The notes under the pieces were generated by a model. It was not told where the DNA came from. It worked only from the letters and a program-made list of their open reading frames with translations, and did no database searches. From contig WTAX01000461.1 in NCBI GenBank assembly GCA_013139395.1, forward strand, positions 1 to 7,091: a stretch of DNA of 7,091 nucleotides, given 5' to 3'. How positions within the stretch are numbered: position 1 is the first letter of the stretch; the number at the start of each line of letters is the position of its first letter. This document shows, in pieces, positions 5,905 through 7,091 of this stretch. The translations under genes and the position numbers were made by a program. The DNA comes from Gammaproteobacteria bacterium (GTDB lineage: Bacteria; Pseudomonadota; Gammaproteobacteria; GRL18).

Positions 5905-6255
5905 ATGCAATTTAAATTAATTATTGCTTTTGTAAATGACGATGTCACCGATGCCGTTCTGGATGCCAGTCGCTTAGCAGGCGCAACCGGTGCAACAGTC
6001 ATAAACAATGCCCGGGGTGAGGGTATCCAAAAGACAAAAACCTTCTTTGGTCTGACTTTAGAGACTCAACGCGATGTTTTATTATTGTTAGTTGAGGAGC
6101 ACCTCAGCCGTGATGTGCTGGAAAAAATCAGTGAAGTCGGCAAATTTGATAACTCACCAGGTACTGGCATTGCTTTTCAAATTAACGTGGAAGATGCCGT
6201 TGGTGTCTCTCACCAAATTCAACAATTGGCAGAAACCATTGAGGAAATAATATGA
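5905..6255 (+). CDS. PII-like (GlnB superfamily) regulatory protein
   Basis: This 116-residue cytoplasmic protein has the PII fold pattern. Strand one is FKLIIAFV (3-10), followed by helix DAVLDASRLAGATGATV (16-32), a G-x-G turn before the T-loop (RGEG, 37-40), strand RDVLLLLV (56-63), helix LSRDVLEKISE (67-77) and a glycine-containing loop with strand GTGIAFQINVEDAVGV (86-101). It is not a canonical GlnB/GlnK: the T-loop region (41-55) is shorter, lacks the uridylylated tyrosine, and the usual B-loop TGKIGDGKIF is replaced by GKFDNSPGTGIAF (79-91). It should form a trimer with effector sites between subunits, but ligand and modification cannot be assigned. Its place straight after two transporter subunits recalls GlnK with AmtB and SbtB with SbtA, so control of UmpAB is the natural inference. 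An AGAGAG ribosome site precedes ATG 5905. The stop overlaps the next start by 4 bases. Confidence 0.8.
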   Translation: MQFKLIIAFVNDDVTDAVLDASRLAGATGATVINNARGEGIQKTKTFFGLTLETQRDVLLLLVEEHLSRDVLEKISEVGKFDNSPGTGIAFQINVEDAVGVSHQIQQLAETIEEII

Positions 6256-6653
6256 AACCCACACTTATTCAGGTTAAAGATGTCATGAAACATCAAGTGG
6301 ATTTTGTTGATGGCATGAAAACCGTAAAAGAAGCCCTTCATGAAATGCAGCATATCGAAACAAAAACATTGATTGTCAACAAACGTCATGCTCATGATGA
6401 GTGGGGTATTGTTGTTATTTCAGATATTGCCCGTATTGTCCTGGCAGGTGATAAATCTGTTGATCGAACCAATGTCTATGAAGTCATGTCCAAACCGGCG
6501 GTGACTATTCGTCAGGATATGGACATTCGTTATTGTGCCCGTTTGTTCGAACGCTTTGGTTTATCTCGTGCTCCGGTTGTCAGACATGGTGAGATCATCG
6601 GCATAGTCAGTTATACCGACATGGTATTGAAAGGTTTATGTAAAATCACCTAA
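6252..6653 (+). CDS. Tandem CBS-domain protein
   Basis: This 133-residue soluble protein consists of two CBS repeats forming one Bateman module: repeat 1 about residues 8-64 (VKDVMKHQ to WGIVVISDIARIV) and repeat 2 about 74-130 (VYEVMSKPAVTI to IIGIVSYTDMVLKG). Each repeat ends in the family signature that contacts the ribose of bound adenine nucleotides (SD at 57-58; SYTD at 120-123). There is no additional catalytic or DNA-binding domain, so it must act by binding a partner. The start ATG overlaps the PII-like stop (ATGA), and its ribosome site GAGGA (6241-6245) lies within the upstream gene, so the two proteins are probably made in fixed ratio. The likely role is sensing ATP/ADP/AMP or a related nucleotide and modulating the UmpAB transporter, alone or with the PII-like protein. 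The domain call is firm; the target is inferred from neighbourhood. Confidence 0.88.
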   Translation: MKPTLIQVKDVMKHQVDFVDGMKTVKEALHEMQHIETKTLIVNKRHAHDEWGIVVISDIARIVLAGDKSVDRTNVYEVMSKPAVTIRQDMDIRYCARLFERFGLSRAPVVRHGEIIGIVSYTDMVLKGLCKIT

Positions 6654-6680
6654 TAACCAACCATTTTACTCGACTACTTA

Positions 6681-6710
6681 TAGACACACTGTCGTTTCCT
6701 CATCTATACT
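6681..6710 (+). promoter_or_regulatory. Candidate promoter of the Kef-type antiporter gene
   Basis: TAGACA (6681-6686) and TATACT (6705-6710), each 5 of 6 matches to the sigma-70 consensus, are separated by 18 bases. The expected start, about 7 bases past the -10, falls at or next to the ATG at 6717, implying a leaderless or nearly leaderless message. No Shine-Dalgarno sequence is visible before that ATG, which fits. Confidence 0.45.
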
Positions 6711-6716
6711 TTCTAC

Positions 6717-7091
6717 ATGAACGATATTATATTTGAGGAAATAATTATACTACTCACGCTGGCAGTGTTTGCCATTGCCTGCCTGAAGCGCTTTAATATT
6801 GCTCCTATTCTTGCCTACCTTGTCGTTGGCATGATCGTCAGTCCCTATGGACTGGGCTTAATCGAAGATAATCAAGACGTTCGCTTTATTGCAGAATTTG
6901 GTGTTGTTTTTCTTATGTTCACCGTGGGACTGGAATTTTCCCTGGCTAAATTCATTGCTTTAAAAAAAGAAGTACTGGGTCTGGGTGGTTCTCAAGTGCT
7001 TATCACTGCCGTTATTGCCGGCTCCATTGACTGGTATTTCAGCCAAAATCTTAAACAGTCGATTATTATCGGCGGCATCATCGCACTGTCA
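6717..7091 (+). CDS. Kef-type (CPA2) monovalent cation:proton antiporter, N-terminal part (3' end outside window)
   Basis: The frame from ATG 6717 stays open to the window edge and gives 125 residues of a sodium/hydrogen exchanger domain protein of the CPA2 family (KefB/KefC/YbaL type). Visible are hydrophobic segments near residues 8-24, 28-48, 57-76, 86-105 and 114-125. The hallmark LAYLVVGMIVSPYGLGLI (32-49) is followed by FIAEFGVVFLMFTVGLEFSL (57-76) and the start of the GGIIALS segment, which in relatives continues SSTA. These proteins exchange K+ or Na+ for protons; many carry a C-terminal TrkA-N nucleotide-binding domain, which would lie beyond the window, so the KefB/KefC/YbaL subtype cannot be chosen. 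It lies 63 bases after the CBS gene on the same strand. It could be read through from the ump operon, or from the promoter noted just upstream. The start has no clear ribosome site. Confidence 0.85.
   Translation, partial: MNDIIFEEIIILLTLAVFAIACLKRFNIAPILAYLVVGMIVSPYGLGLIEDNQDVRFIAEFGVVFLMFTVGLEFSLAKFIALKKEVLGLGGSQVLITAVIAGSIDWYFSQNLKQSIIIGGIIALS

Noticed and set aside
5784..6008. 74-codon minus-strand frame across the umpB/PII-like junction
   Set aside because: It runs opposite two well-supported genes and shows no family signature.
5905..6255. Canonical nitrogen regulator GlnB or GlnK
   Set aside because: The T-loop tyrosine and TGKIGDGK B-loop are missing, and the neighbours are not amtB or glutamine synthetase genes.

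Overview
The window is a chromosomal stretch from an AT-rich gammaproteobacterium. The support for this is a class-typical Mfd tail, an HsbA-HsbR-HptB signalling cluster in the same gene order as Pseudomonas aeruginosa, and a DUF1538 (UmpA/UmpB) pair of the kind characterised in Halomonas. I cannot name the genus. No rRNA, tRNA, CRISPR array, transposase or phage gene is visible.

Layout. Positions 1-583 (+) are the 3' end of mfd. Positions 584-866 are a convergent intergenic region holding a G/C-block palindromic element (about 607-727) and a separate GGTGGGC hairpin (829-845). Positions 867-1508 (-) encode a Lys/Ala-rich histone H1-like/AlgP-like DNA-binding protein with its own good promoter. 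Positions 1650-4132 (-) form a three-gene signalling operon read hsbA, hsbR, hptB: a STAS-domain anti-sigma-factor antagonist, a receiver-PP2C phosphatase-HATPase kinase protein, and a histidine phosphotransfer protein. A short AT-rich divergent promoter region follows (4133-4298). Positions 4299-6653 (+) are a tight four-gene operon: umpA, umpB (two DUF1538 membrane proteins), a PII-like protein and a two-CBS-domain protein. From 6717 to the window edge (+) runs the 5' part of a Kef-type (CPA2) monovalent cation:proton antiporter gene.

How the genes work together. The Hsb module should be a phosphorelay ending in a partner switch: HptB passes phosphate to the HsbR receiver, which sets the balance between HsbR kinase and phosphatase activity on a serine of HsbA. 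In P. aeruginosa this controls the choice between motility and biofilm. The UmpAB operon looks like a cation/proton exchange module carrying its own cytoplasmic sensors. The PII-like trimer has a shortened, tyrosine-less T-loop and an altered B-loop, and the CBS protein is translationally coupled to it. A second antiporter of a different family follows directly. This transporter plus PII-like plus CBS arrangement is the least described and most interesting part of the window: I infer nucleotide- or metabolite-gated control of cation/pH homeostasis.
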